A DNA stretch of 64,000 nucleotides from Tomocerus qinae (GCA_020055645.1 CM034546.1:96162001-96226000), one strand, 5' to 3'. Counted from the first letter of the stretch, positions 22,859 through 35,721 are shown. Notes: a model not told the origin generated them from the letters alone. Made by a program: numbers and translations.

Positions 22859-23293
22859 ATTAGTAGTAATCAAAAGTAGAATCGAATCCGATTTGATTTA
22901 CTTTTTTGCATCAAAACTGCGTCTGCTCATGCGCGAACAAGAAAATCGTATCGTTCTCATCGGAATTTTTCGAATCGTCTCCTGGGACGATTTAGATTCG
23001 GATTAGAAAGATTTTGGTTGGAAAATCGCAGGTTGTAGTGTTAAAGTGCGAAATCAGCCTAACACTTTTTAGCTAAACTCAAGGTGAGTGAAATTGTTAT
23101 GGGGACAATTACCATGACAATTTCACTAACCTTGGCTAAGCTGTAGAATATCATTACTTTTGTTATTGAATCATCATAGTTGTCAAATTATTTTAATCAG
23201 AGCACTCAAAAGCTATGTTGGATTTGATCCATTTTCTTCAATCTGAATCTAAATCAAATCCCCTTCGATTTTACTTTTGATTACTACTATTGC
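22859..23293. mobile_element. Foldback element
   Basis: Outer arms tagtagtaatcaaaagtaga (left) and the inverse ctacttttgattactacta-like right end (around 23270-23292). Subterminal pairs (atcgaatccgatttgatt / aatcaaatccccttcgat) and an inner hairpin at 23085-23140 extend the palindrome. No ORF; target duplication not resolved. Confidence 0.65.
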
Positions 23294-23346
23294 CTCAAGG
23301 GCAGTGCAATTTTGATAAACAGTGCAGTGCAGTGCTATCAAGTTAA

Positions 23347-23440
23347 ATGCGACATAAACGGCCGTCTTACGGTTAGTATTATTATCACTATGACTACGGC
23401 GTCAATGCTTGTATTTGACGGCCGTTTATGTCACAGGGAC
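23347..23440. mobile_element. Short palindromic element
   Basis: Arms gacataaacggccgtc and the exact inverse gacggccgtttatgtc bracket about 60 bp with no coding potential. Confidence 0.65.
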
Positions 23441-23734
23441 AATAGACATCCTTGATAGTAGTTATAACAACCATGGTTATAACTTAAACTTGTACAAGTA
23501 TGAATGCATTGGAGAAAGATGCAAACAAAAAAGTGTATACTGAAGTAATAACATTGCCAATGACGACAGGTGGAAATGCTATTACAAGTCATAGTATAGA
23601 AATATTTATAACATAATACACTTCCCCATTTCCTAGAAACTAATTTTTTGGAATTACGTTGACTTATGCCCTCGGATATTCCGTCAACAGCAATTCGGGT
23701 CAACCTCTGTTGCATTTAAAATCCATCATAGCAT

Positions 23735-24052
23735 CTTCATATCGGCTTTTATTTCTCCCGGAGGATGAGTCCGATTTTTATGGGACCTACATTTTTGGAA
23801 CCGTGAACTATCCAGGAACAAAAGTTGCCATTCGGAATTTCGATATAGTTGTTTTAAATGCATTTAAAAAAATCAAATTCTCAAAAAATTTAGTCATTTT
23901 TAGTTTTTTATAAAACGTTGAAGTTTTTGGTCGATTCAAAGCAACTATATCAAAATTCCGAATGGCAACTTTTGCTCCTGGATAGTTCAAGGTTCCAAAA
24001 ATGTAGGTCCCATAAAAATCGGACTGATCCTCCGGGAGAAATAGAAGCCGAT
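23735..24052. mobile_element. Palindromic MITE
   Basis: Arms of about 125 bp: left contains tttatttctcccggaggatg and tgccattcggaattt; the right arm is its inverse (cctccgggagaaatagaagc, aaattccgaatggcaac). The centre is A/T-rich (23850-23935). ORFs on both strands are reflections of each other. Confidence 0.75.
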
Positions 24053-25391
24053 GTAAAACATTTTTTAACATGCGTTTTGATAGTCCCTTGTGGTTGCTAT
24101 GCAGGTATGAAGTAAAACCTTAAATGCCAATACCAAGCGTGTTGCAAGGAATCTTAGGAAATTACATTTAACAGCTAAAAGTGCACTGTTTGACGACCCA
24201 TATCCATTAGGGCTAACCCATGATGTCACTATTTCAATTTCCATGAGAATGGAGAAAATGGCTACACTGAATGCCACATTCTAAATTCTGACCTATTCCA
24301 ACAATTTCTATAAAAACCAAGCAGCTTGGATTAAAGGCAGAATAAACCTACCCGCCCGCAGCACAATAAGGAACAAAGAAGATCTCCGCATTCTGAAATT
24401 ATCACATCGTTGTAGATGTAGAGCCAGATGGAACTTCGTGAATTGTCTATCCGTGTACTGACTGGGTGACCGTGGTGGCTATCCCCTATAGTAAAGGTGC
24501 CTGTCACCATCCAACCTATTACCATCCTATCCCCAAGGGCGCGTGTCAAAACCAAGTCGTGACGTCATAATTTAGGTACTTTTACATGTGTCTAGTCAAC
24601 TCCGGTATTGTGGTTGTAAGGCGACTTGAAAGCCACTATACAATGTCATGTGCCGTTGGGGGCAAGGATAATAGAAGTATATAGGGATAAAGGTTCGGAC
24701 AAAAGAGTATACTTTTACATGTATTTCAAAAATGACGGCAGCTGACGTCACTGTCAACATGTATCTAGTGGGACGGTGGGACGGAAATCACGGTCCATTG
24801 TCATGGATATTTTGACTTTGTTTTGAGGACACTGAAAATGCCTATCAAAATACATGGTCAACCCCCGACCCCCTAAGTGTGACGGCAGCTTACGTCATCA
24901 AAATTGACCCAAAATCCCACTTTTCATTTTAGTTGACATTGTCCCCAGGTTGGGGGTAGGATGGTATTGTTCAAAAGCTGGTGATAGAATGCTTCTCATT
25001 TCAAACTGCAGTAATCTCCTTGGTCGCAAAATTGGATTATAGTACTATATAACAATCAAACTGACTTAATAAGTTCGGCTTATTTATTGACATAGCAATT
25101 TAATTCATAATGCCTGGATGAAATTGTGATGTAATAGCGTTCAAATAACATTGGTGTGTTGTGCAATGCAATGGTAAAGTAAGAGTATAGTAATTTAATC
25201 CCCTTGGGGTGCATAATAATGTGTAACTTTGTGTTCCAAAATTTCAGACCACGAACTAGACCGTTCTCACTGGGAATGGGAATGGGTCTTTAAATGTAGA
25301 CTAGAAGTAACTCTCTTATACCACAAATATTTTTCTCAAATCGGTAAACCGTGAAAGTCCTAAATTCTAGTTTAAGCATAGGGTATTCGCA

Positions 25392-27143
25392 ATGGATGTA
25401 GCTCCTACAACAAGCAGTGGACCCCCTTTCTTCCGTAATCATAATTACATTTTTCAATAATTTTCATTACTGATGACTTAAAATACAGTGTTTATTGATA
25501 AGTGTAGCAAAACATTTGTAATAATCATTTCCGATATTTAGATGAACCCAATGGAACCGGAGCACCCAATCATGTTTCCTGTGTAGACACGTCTCACCCC
25601 CTCACGGCTAGATGTTCAATATCGGTGATGGGCTTAAACCTTCTTGCTTGCGTCGATAACTTTGTTGTGAAGCAGCAAGTACAGATAATGGAAGGTTTGT
25701 TAATCAAATTGTAGTCTAATTTCTACATGAATTATGATTGTTCCCTCAAAGAGACTCCCGGGAGTTCAAGATTCTTTTGCATGTAGTACAATTAATGCCA
25801 AATTTTATAATAATAAGGATCATTGTTCCAACGAACATCCGTTGAGTCATTGAGGAAAATAGAATTTGAGATTTTTTACTTGTATTATATGCTACATTTT
25901 ATTATTACACAGAGCTATCAGGTTGTGAAATAAGCAACACGTATGATGTTCGAACTGACAGTGGTCACCTAATTTTCCGTGCGGTTGAAAATTCTACCGA
26001 ATGTGCGAGATTTTGCTTTGGTTCAGGGCGAACATTTGGCGTCGAAATATATGACTCTCATGGCCATCTTGTAATGCATTTGACGAGACCCATGGCCTGT
26101 TGTTGTCTAGGGGTAAGTATATTCTTTCCCGAAATTAACAATGGTTAAATTCTATAAATAGAATACCACGAGTGTGGAAAAATCTTTTTTTCTGAACGAT
26201 TATAAGTCGGAGGGACATATTTATTTATGTAGTCAGTCAGAGTCGAGATACTTATCCTTATCGTTTGTAATTTGCATAATATTACAATCAAAGTTGTTCT
26301 TATTATTTACTACCACTACAGGTACTAACCGCTAGTTCCGTATCAGGAGAAGCAATAGGAACGGTCCAGAAAAGTTGCTGCTCATCGTCATTTTCTGTGA
26401 AAAACAAAGACGGTAAAATTCTTCTTCAAATTAAAGGCCCATTCTGCAGTCAACCTTGTTGTCGTGGAATAATCAAATACCGGGTAATACATAGCTTTTA
26501 CCTGTTACACTAACACATTGATGACAAGGAAATCATATTTAGATAAAGAAACATGATATTCATCGAAAGTTGATTAAATTAAATGCTGTCTTTTGAGAAA
26601 ACAGCGTATATTATTATAACTATACTTTAAACACACAATCTTACAAAAATTGGCAATCTGTAAAGAAAAAACAGTATTACATATTTTATATTCAATCATC
26701 AATCTGGATGTGAAGTCTATGAAGTAGTATGAAAGTATGAAGTATAAAATATTTTTCATAAATATATTGTTCCTAATTGTTTAATTTCAGATTTTCGGTG
26801 AAGATGGCACAAAGGAAATTGGGAATATATCAAAGGAGTGGGCTGGGGAAGTTCTTGAGGCTCATTCTTCTACCGATAATTACGATGTTTCTTTCCCTAT
26901 GGACTTATCGACTGATTTGAAAGCGCTTTTGCTCGGAACTACCATATTAATAGTACCTAATATTCTAATAATTCGCAACATTTCTATAATAATACACATA
27001 CTTTGCTCTCATACTAATCAATGTTATAACAAAACATAATAGCTGTGTGCTTGAGAGTATGATTCATTAGCCCATTATTTTTTTGATGATAGGATTGCCT
27101 GTACTACGAGAAGAGACATAGCAAAAAATCTCGCCGTCATTAG
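25392..27143 (+). CDS. Scr5: scramblase, intermediate type
   Basis: Six exons assembled by phase: 25392-25434, 25542-25694, 25913-26112, 26322-26483, 26791-26952, 27093-27143; about 256 residues; phases 1,1,0,0,0, the same as Scr3. MDVAPTTSSGPPFF starts it. The PPGLEYL-like signature is diverged (VMGLNLLACVDNFVVKQQVQ). The barrel region retains GCEISNTYDVRTDSG and a cysteine group (ARFCFGSGRTFG; PMACCCLG), and exon 4 has SVSGEAIGTVQKSCC and FCSQPCCRG. The calcium-loop exon keeps an Asp (STDNYDVSFPMDLST) and the helix reads LLLGTTILI. The tail is a short basic YYEKRHSKKSRRH. Retained cysteines suggest lipidation, unlike the Met/Pro/Gln class. No exon is a recognisable ORF of useful length, so it is easily missed. 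Confidence 0.82.
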
Positions 27144-28149
27144 TTCATTCACTTTCAAACGAAGCTGGGACCTTAATTTAATTTAATCTTTAAATGAATG
27201 AAATCCTGATGAACATCTCCATTCTTCAAAGCTATTATAGTAATATTTTCTGGAAAATGCTCTTGAAACTCCTCAAACGAATAATTTATAAATCTTTCTT
27301 GTATACGTATAAAATAGTCCTAACTGCAATGATGAATTAGTATTTTTGGTTTAACTAACTTGCAAGCATTGAAATTACTATATTATTCACCATTTTCACT
27401 GAATATACGTAACGTGCACCGTCAAATAGTACCGAGTTTTTAGCAATAAACATGAGGTACTATTATTGATTTGTTTGACTTTCCCTACTGTGCTGATCAT
27501 ATCGTAAATAACTAGCTGTAACATACATGTATTGCACTCTTTAAACCGTGTTAATTGTTAAAAGATCATGAAATGTCATGAGGATCATGATGTCATGTCA
27601 CTTAGCACAGGTGAAGAACCTGTTGACCGTCTGTCCTTTCATGGTACGCTGCCTGCTGTATTCATTTAAAATCTCAAAGTTACCAAAGGATTGTTTCGAA
27701 TTTGTGTAATAGAAAAATCATCTCTTTCATTATAGTAGCGGCAATTAGCAACAGCGCTCGTAATACTATAGATGTAAGATTAATACCCAGGAAGACGACC
27801 CTTCTCCCAAAAAAATATTATCCCAGGGATTCCAAATTATTTAAAACGTGAATAATGCAATACAATAACAGAATTTCCAAAACTTAGAATATCATCTAAA
27901 ACAAAATAGATAGACGTAGATATACATAGATGTTTTGGAAATTTTAATATAGTCCAACTTTTGTTAGTCAAGTGGATCTAGATTGGTTGGGTAGCATCCA
28001 GAGTCAATCTCAGTCCAGAATACAGTTGAATCGGAGAGTCAGCCGGAGCAGAGACAGAAGATGAGGTGAGAGAGTGCATGTCGTAAGTAGCAAGTGCATG
28101 CATGAATAATTTAATAATAACAAGTGTAATAGTATGAAGTACGAATTTA
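27144..28149. other. Intergenic
   Basis: About 1 kb, AT-rich; no gene or clear repeat recognised. Confidence 0.5.
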
Positions 28150-28268
28150 ACGAGCAACAAAGAAATGCACGAATTTACAAGAGCAACAAAGGAATGCACG
28201 AATTTACACGAGCAGCAAAGGAATGCAAGAATTTACATAATGAGCAACAAAGAAATGCACGAATTGTC
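28150..28268. repeat. Short tandem repeat, about 3.5 copies
   Basis: Imperfect units of about 31-36 bp containing gcaacaaagaaatgcacgaa followed by tttaca. The plus-strand ORF over it is a consequence of the repeat and has no other support. Confidence 0.8.
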
Positions 28269-28399
28269 TACTACATGAGCCAATGTGGTTCGAAAGTACC
28301 GATTACAATCCCTCCCACGTTCGAATCACATTGACATGATCAACAGGTTAGATTTAGATGTCCCTTTCGTCTAAAATATGATTTTGATGCGACCATGGA

Positions 28400-28640
28400 A
28401 GCCAACCCGAGGCAGATCCCTATGGAAAAATGAAAAAATGAAAAGTGGGTGGGAAAGCTCGCCAATGACGTCAATTGGCGAGTGTGTATTTAAATAGGGA
28501 TCCCCAAGTGGGGGGAATTAGGGATCGGCTGTTGTCATGTAAATTTTCCACTTATTTTCACTTGTTCCGAACCCCCAATAAATCGAACAATCTGCCATTC
28601 CTTTTCTAAAATATTATATTCTATATTCCTTGCATGGAAG
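28400..28640. repeat. Dispersed repeat, copy 1 (inverted partner at 30885-31060)
   Basis: The words gttccgaaccccc and gccattccttttct recur inverted at 30925-30980 (gaaaaggaatggc, ggggtttcggaac). Both copies also carry an aatgacgtca motif. The pair flanks the Cys/Pro-rich gene. Confidence 0.6.
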
Positions 28641-28858
28641 CGTGTGTATTTGTGTATCCAAGAGAAACAAAGAGAAACAAATATAAAATGTCTAACTTCT
28701 TTTCTTGACCGAAATGGTCCATTTCTAGTTTTCTAATCATCGAATCCATACGCTAAAATTCTTCCTCTCGAAATTTCCATTTTCTAAATTTCCAGTGCGA
28801 TTTTATTGATAATATTTGTTCCAAGAAATTCAGGATTGTGATCTAATACGACGTAGAA

Positions 28859-29965
28859 ATGCCGTGTGGTCCAAAAAATTGCTGTTCGGTAAGTCTTAGG
28901 TCTATTTTTCAACGTTAAAAGAATAAAAATCATTCGTATTAACTGATGTGAGGATTGCTGCTGCATAGTATCGAGGCGTCTTTTAATGTCGGTTATATTG
29001 TTTATTGCAGCCGATAGTAATTAAAACAACTAGTCCTAGGGGTCCACCTCAATGTGTTTCCGTCCAAGTTCCTTCACAAACTTTGCAATGCGGTAATTTG
29101 CCTCTAACACTTTCACTGTTGACGTTTACTTTTTTTAAATGTTAATGATTTGTATTATCAATTTTTATTAAAAATTAAGTGGTTCCACCCGCACCGAGGC
29201 CACAGAAAACAACATGTTGCAATATACCAGTGGTGATTTGTGACAGAGAAGAAAGATGTCCTAAAGCTAATTGTCCACAACCTTGTTGTATTAAAGCCTG
29301 CCCTAAACCCTCATGTGGTGGGCAGGATTCTTGCTGTCCTCCACCACCATGCTGTATTCCAGGTTGTCCACCATCTTGCTGTCGTCCGGCTTGCTGTATG
29401 CCACCGATGAATTTCAGTTCGACCAATTCCAATAAAAAGTGTCCCGATAATGGTTGCCCTAAAAAGTAATAATATTCTAAAATCATTGATTCTAATGATC
29501 CGATTGAATTGGTATTGTAAATTGTTACGGTTTTTTGTATGCAGAGTTCGCCGAGAAAAGAGATGGCCAATGTGCAACTTCATGAAGCCTTGCATAGACA
29601 CCAGAATATATCGTGATGGGGTACAGAATTTAAGAATTATTTATGATTCATTGATATTTTGATTCATCTTTTATTTATACCTTGCTATTGTTAATATTTT
29701 GTAGGAGGCCATGACTATTTCATATGCTGGTCACATTCCTGGAGAACAGTTTATTCATGGAAGGAATCTTCCTACGTCAACAACTTTCGCCAAAAGGTTT
29801 TGGGAATATTTCAAATTTTCATATTGTAGCATTTAGAACTGTCGCCACAAAATTCGATTTTTCTTTTCAATGAATTAAAATATTTCTATCTTACATTATA
29901 GACGACTTTGCCAATATACTCCTTACGAATTTATCGATCCCGACGGTTGTTGTACCTTTCCGTGA
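28859..29965 (+). CDS. Cys/Pro-rich protein with a GHIPG motif
   Basis: Six exons: 28859-28888, 29011-29092, 29180-29465, 29545-29620, 29705-29796, 29902-29965; about 209 residues; phases 0,1,2,0,2 all consistent. The N-terminus is MPCGPKNCCS. Exon 3 encodes a low-complexity block with CPPPPCC, CPQPCC and CPPSCCRP motifs, in all more than 20 Cys. Exon 5 encodes ISYAGHIPGEQFIHGRN, which recalls the YxGHxPG motif of ciliary microtubule inner proteins of the CIMIP2/FAM166 group. The end is FIDPDGCCTFP. Such proteins bind the inside of axonemal microtubules, and paired cysteines would suit a sperm-tail structural protein, but this is a weak inference. An alternative reading terminates exon 3 at TAA 29467-29469, giving a 133-residue protein. 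A poly(A) signal aataaa lies near 30193. Confidence 0.65.
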
Positions 29966-30884
29966 GCAGTACGCACTCAGGGTAGTTGACAATTGGAGTG
30001 CTGTTCATCTTTGAATAACCTCAATCATTTCAATCTATGTACGAAAATCAAATTATATGTTGAAGATTTTAATTATTATTATGATTTTCATTGTCCAAAG
30101 ATTTAGTATATCAATAATCAAAATCATTGTCGAATACGTTTTAGTAGCAATTTGTCATTGTCGTATTGTTTCCCTTGTGATCTACAAACTGCAAATAAAT
30201 CATTGTCCTAAAGAAGAACACAACACTCAAATGTGATGTTAGCTTTTTTAATGTTTCCTTGTTAATTTCGGCTATTAAAATTACAGATAGCTTCAGATTA
30301 CAATTATTTGTAATCTAATTATTAAGCTTAGTTATTCCTACCTAAGTTATAATAATATGAATTCAAAAAATACTGAGATATATGAAAATAAAATACTAAA
30401 GAGTGAATAATTTATTCAATTGAGGCGTGGCTGGATAGGATGATGGCAAAAAACTGGTAGTTGAAAATTTCTCACGGGTTCAATGAACTAGTGCTAAAAA
30501 TCCTGAAACATTTTCTTAATTTTCTGTACACATGCATGAACACATGTCCGAAGAAGTAAAAGAAAGATATGCACACTCCTAAAAGTAGTCGACATTGATA
30601 TTTATTTTACTCTGGATAGAGAAGTAAAATCCGCAATACTAGTTGGTGAGATATTGGTGTATATGGTAGCTGCCTGGCTGTCGGAGGAATTGAGTCTTTT
30701 GAGTATGTCTGACTTATTCAAGGCCGTTCCAAGTTCAAAGCATTCCCTGAGAAAGTTTTATCTGCAAAATGAAAAAAATCGCAAATTCGCGAATGATTTT
30801 TTAGAGTACTCCCAAAATGTTTTCCTGTGGGGTTTGTGACTTGATTCAGTCTTAGCATGGCCTCAGCCTGCTGATCATATTGAT
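29966..30884. other. Intergenic
   Basis: 3' flank of the Cys/Pro-rich gene; AT-rich. A 61-codon ORF at 30654-30839 has no splice partner or recognisable motif. Confidence 0.5.
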
Positions 30885-31060
30885 AATAATACATCAAGGA
30901 AAATAGTAGGAAAATAGAATATACTGAAAAGGAATGGCATACAAAATAAATCTATTGGGGTTTCGGAACAATCAGGTCACCCCTCGGGGGTTGCCATTTA
31001 AAATACGTTGTGACGTCATTGGGGAAAATGACATCATTGGTGAGCTCGCATACTGTAATT
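30885..31060. repeat. Dispersed repeat, copy 2
   Basis: Inverted relative to 28400-28640; shares gaaaaggaatggc and ggggtttcggaac. A related fragment may lie near 38690 (ggtcacccattggaggttgc). Confidence 0.55.
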
Positions 31061-31275
31061 GAGAGAAATCTGTGAATACCCACTTATCATAATTTTTGTA
31101 TGTATTGCATTATTTATTTAATATGTAGTCAAGGGAAATATCGAAAGTTTCAATGTTTCGTAACTGGAAAACTTTCAGTGCGGCAAATTTTTAAAATTTG
31201 AATTTAGAAATACGTAAGCTAGTATTCCAAAAGCAGCGCAAACTGTATTTCAACTTAAAAAATAGTAGTATTAAA

Positions 31276-33339
31276 ATGGCCGAATCAATAAAAATAACTT
31301 TAAATCGTGAACATCATTTAAATTCCTACAAGAAAAGACCCCTTCATATATCTGACAGTAAGGACGCATTAGCAAAAAGACTGAGGAATTCAGGTCAAGG
31401 TTATACTGGGCGTAATGGACAAGAGCACCTGGGAAAAGATCCACCGGCCAATGTAATGACCAATAGAAATTTATTTTCATTTAAATGAAAAGATTGCAAT
31501 ACCTATTATTGTGGAAAATAAATGTTGCTTCAATTTTTGGAAGGGAAAAGTATGCGGCTACAAATGTAACAAACTAGGTTGTGACATGAATCCAGAAGCT
31601 AAACAAAGACTCTTCAGTTTATTCTACCGCAATGGAGACTGGGAGCTTCAGAGCACATTTTTGATGAGATGCATCAGAGAGATTCATGTAGAAAATAGAA
31701 GCATTCCTGCTGGTGAGAGCAGAAGAAAATGCTCAATTAGGTATATATTCTTTGAGTTGGTTTTAAAATTTAAAAAAATACGAGAGGTGAATATAAATTT
31801 TAGCCATTATTCCTATTGTACAGGTATCTAGTACCATTAGAAGGGGAATTGCTTCCTGTGTGCAAAAAGACATTTTTGAACATTTTTAAAATAACAGAAG
31901 AAAGAGTAAAGACAATCCGAAGAAAATTATCAGGGGGTGAAATTATGGCTAAAGACGAAAGAGGATTGCATGCCAATCGCCCACGAACAATTTCTGAAGA
32001 GTTAATTGGAATAATAATGGAACACATTAGTCGGTTTCCCAGATACATAAGCCATTATACCCGTGCCCGAAACGGTGATCAAGAATTTCTCACCAGTGAT
32101 CTCACTTTATCTAAAACTTTTCCAAGATGAATATTCTGATGCGTCTTTAGGACATAACATTACTAACATATACTCCATGCAATTAAAAGAAATGGGATTA
32201 AAAATTGGCCAACCGAAATCAGACACCTGTGCACAGTGTGATCGACTGAAGGTAGAAGTAAATCATCTACAAGGACCAGCAAGAGACGCTGCTGTCACTG
32301 AACAAAACCTTCATTGGGCAGTATCACAAGGTGGTTATGATCAAATGTCGCTAGATATTGAATTATCACGGCAAACAGAAAATATGATTGTTCTTTGCAT
32401 CGACTTGGAGCAGGTATAATACAACCTTTTGTAAAAACTCCACTACTATGCTAATTATCTGATACAATTTTTTAGCTCGCCTGACAAGCTTATACATTTA
32501 AAATATTTTAGGTTTTGTTTTCACAAACTCTATCTCATGCAGATGTATTTTACAAGCGACAGTTCAGTTCTTTTAATTTATGCATTTACAACGCAAAAGA
32601 AGATACTGGTACTATGTGCGTTTGGCATGAACACGAAGGAAAAAGAGGTTCTGTTGAAATTTTAAACTGCTTGCACACATATCTGACTCAAAAATTTCAA
32701 GCGTTAACAGAAGGCGAAAGAAGTTTGATAGTGTGGTCCGACCGGTGTGGTGGGCAAAATAATAATTGGCTTACCTTATGTTTCTATCAATACTTGTTAA
32801 CATTGAAACTTTTCACAAAAGTCGAGCAAAAGTTCTTAACTACGGGTCATTCTTTTCTCCAATGTGACCGCCTCTTTGCGCTTATAGAAAAACAGAAGAA
32901 AAGGAAGCCAGTTTATGTCCCTGACGATTGGATTGGTGTAATTTTAGATGCACAGCCTATAAAACCCTTTTTAATTCAACGGATGCCTAGAGAATCTTTT
33001 TTGGCCATTGAAGAACTTTTAAACATCATTCCAAAGCCACAATCTCTGAAAGTTCAAGCAATACTGTATGCTTGTATAGATTCACAGTACCCAGGGATTA
33101 TATTTACTAAAGAGTATCATAATCTACCAACAGCACTGAATGCACACTTGATATTGGGTCCTGGACAATTTGGCGTTCCTTACAATCAGAGGCTACCCTG
33201 GGTAGAACACTACCTAGATGGTCTGGAATTTATTAAAAAATATGAACATCCATTGCCTATAACTGTCCAGAAAAAGAACGATTTGCTTGCGATGTGTCCG
33301 TACCTCCTCCTGTCTACAGAGATTTCTACACTAACTTAG
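31276..33339 (+). pseudogene. DUF7869-family (transposase-like) gene, frameshifted
   Basis: Segments 31276-31488 (MAESIKITLN...GYTGRNGQEH), 31511-31740, 31824-32413 and 32512-33339. Introns 31741-31823 (phase 2) and 32414-32511 (phase 0) have good GT-AG ends. Family hallmarks: HISRFPRYISHYTR followed by a YL-like stretch, KSDTCAQCD, VWHEHEGKRGS, and the acidic box IVWSDRCGGQNNNW, which resembles an RNase-H/integrase fold motif. DUF7869 proteins are numerous and lineage-specific in arthropods and probably derive from mobile elements. Breaks: the frame changes within an AAAA run at 32113-32116 (one base too many), and segments 1 and 2 lie in different frames without a convincing intron. The C-terminal 274-codon part is intact to its TAG, so decay is recent or an assembly slip is possible. 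Confidence 0.7.
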
Positions 33340-35386
33340 TTTCGATTTAAAATCTAAATATATTATTTGTTATGTTGTTATTACTATCATGTAGATACAC
33401 TTGTCCGCTTTGTTACGTTTAGTTTACCGTTACGTTATTTAGCATTCAATATAATGTCAGGAGGATTGTGATTGTGATAAATTCATCTATTAGCAATGGT
33501 ATAATAATATTAATCTGCGTTTGGAAATGTTTATTCCCATTATTAATCACGATATTATTTTTCAACTGGAAAATGGCAGAATTATTTAGTTAACGAATTT
33601 CCCCTTGGAGAAACCTTTGTTATATTCCATGACTACTATTTAATTCGCAATTCTAAAAATTATGATAAGTGGTTATTCACAGTAAAGATTCAATTGAAGT
33701 TGCTAGATGAAGAAGTCGACATTTCAATTTTATTTTCGTTGCTAACCGAAATATAAAATTTTGAAATACAAAATACCCGAAAATCCGGCGTAAGTATGCA
33801 TAATGGAGAATCATTGTAGCAATTCTATACACCCAGAGTCAAAAATGTGACCCTGGTGGATGACCGCACTAAATTCCATTCTATTCGAAACTTGACCGTT
33901 TTTTTGACGTTCGCAATTGATATTTGGTGTGGACCATATAAAATACCTTGAATGATATTATATTTTAAGTTACCCACTAGCCAAAGTAAAATGTAGCCGA
34001 CGACTGAAGGATATCACACAAAGTCGTATTCTTCAGTACACATAACCAGACATGGCACTTATTTCTCGGAAATAAATAGTCGAAATTTTTGAAACATTTC
34101 GAGAAATATTTCATCCTCTTCCTTGAAAAATGAAATACTGAAATAAATAGGGTACATGGCATTTATTTCAAAATTTTCGATAAATTTAATTTCACTTGAA
34201 ATATACGAATTACGCAAGCGTGTACACATGCGCATTGTATTTTTTTACGTTCCTAGAAAAATTATCAAGACTTGGTTGATTGATTGGTTGAAATTTAAAC
34301 CTCATAAACTATTCTGAGACCTGATCTTTTAAAGTTATTCAAAATGACCAAAATACATTGTCCTGAGTCTTATGAAAATAAATAATGCCCCTATGCAAAA
34401 TAAATTTGAATATAGATGTATCAATTTGGAATTCTGAATTTCTAACTTTGGATTTAACTAAAATGACTTGAAATTAATGCTCAATTTTCAAACCTTTCTG
34501 ATTAAGAGTTGTAACTAATATTTTAGTGTTTGTAACTTTTAAATCGTGATATCTTCAATACAAATGACAAATGAAACAACAAGTTCAGATCCTTAGGGAC
34601 TTTGATAAAAATGTCATACAATTTTTTCACTTGTATCTCTTGTCCAAGATGAACATGGTAATCAAGGGGCATAGTGATAAGTATCCATATAGATTTTCTA
34701 ATTTGCGAATCTAAACACTTTTGGATTGCTTTGGTTCAGTTTGCATATAGTTGTGCACCTTAAAAGATTGACATCCTCATATTAAGTAAAAATTCAGGAC
34801 TGCAGTTGAAAGATAAAAATTTTTTTTGTAATAAACCCGAAATTATAATTTACCGAAAAATGATGGATGTAAATAAACTCAACATAATCTTCAGATTTAG
34901 TTCCAGATTTTTGATGATTGTGACTACTTTATAAAATATCTTTTATACATTTTATGGTTTCGAATAGAAAAGATTTCTTATGGTTGAAATGACTACGTTT
35001 AGTTGTCTGGTATAGGAGCGGGACATATAAAAGGGTCCAGATAATAAATTATTTTTGGTTCATTCGAACTATTTAAATCTGCTGACCTTGTTTTGTATTG
35101 TAATCTATATAGTGCAGTTTCGAAGGAGATTTTCCATACTCTTTGTTAGTTGTCGGCTACCTTTCAACTCGGAATTCCACTACTTTGTATTTCAAAATTA
35201 TATATTTTGGTTGTCAACGAAAATAAAATTGAAATCTCGACTTCTTCATCTAGCAACTTCAATTAATTATTTTAAGGCAATGGTGCATGTTTCAAAAGAC
35301 TCAGATTGTTTTTGCCACAAATGGGGATGTTGCTGGGCAACCAGCAAAAATTATCATAGAGGGTAAATGGGAATCGGAAAAATTCG
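33340..35386. other. Intergenic
   Basis: About 2 kb, AT-rich, many short ORFs, none splice-supported. The word cagatccttaggga at 34585-34600 resembles the ends of the palindrome at 35387-35721. Confidence 0.5.
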
Positions 35387-35721
35387 TACTTTTTTTTGGA
35401 AATTCCCTAAGGATCTGAGACCACTGGTCCTACAGTCGTACAATAATTTTTTAAAAATTCTTCGATACTTATTCTATGGTAGTTATATTTAAAATTCAAC
35501 ATTTTGGTCTTCGACTTGAAGATATCATTGTTTGAAACCGAAAAATGTGTGTTTTTTTGTGAATTATATATTGCGAATTTATATCTTCAAGTCAAAGCCC
35601 AAAATGTGGAATTTTCAATATAACTACCATAGAATAAGTATCGAAGAATTTAAAAAAAATTAATGTACGGCTGTAGGACCAGTGGTCTCAGATCCTTAGG
35701 GAATTTCCAAAAAAAAGTTAC
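35387..35721. mobile_element. Palindromic MITE
   Basis: Arms of about 150 bp: left begins tttttttggaaattccctaa and runs through gatctgagaccactggtcct; the right arm is its inverse ending ttagggaatttccaaaaaaa. Small centre at about 35540-35580. Target duplication not resolved; outer bases gtac/gttac pair. Confidence 0.75.

Larger units (their letters stand above)
22509..25391. other. Intergenic, rich in foldback elements
   Basis: No gene found. Three palindromic elements are listed separately. From 24100 to 25390 there is AT-rich sequence with several short ORFs and two copies of a tgacggcagct(g/t)acgtca word (24734, 24881), probably old mobile DNA. Confidence 0.5.
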
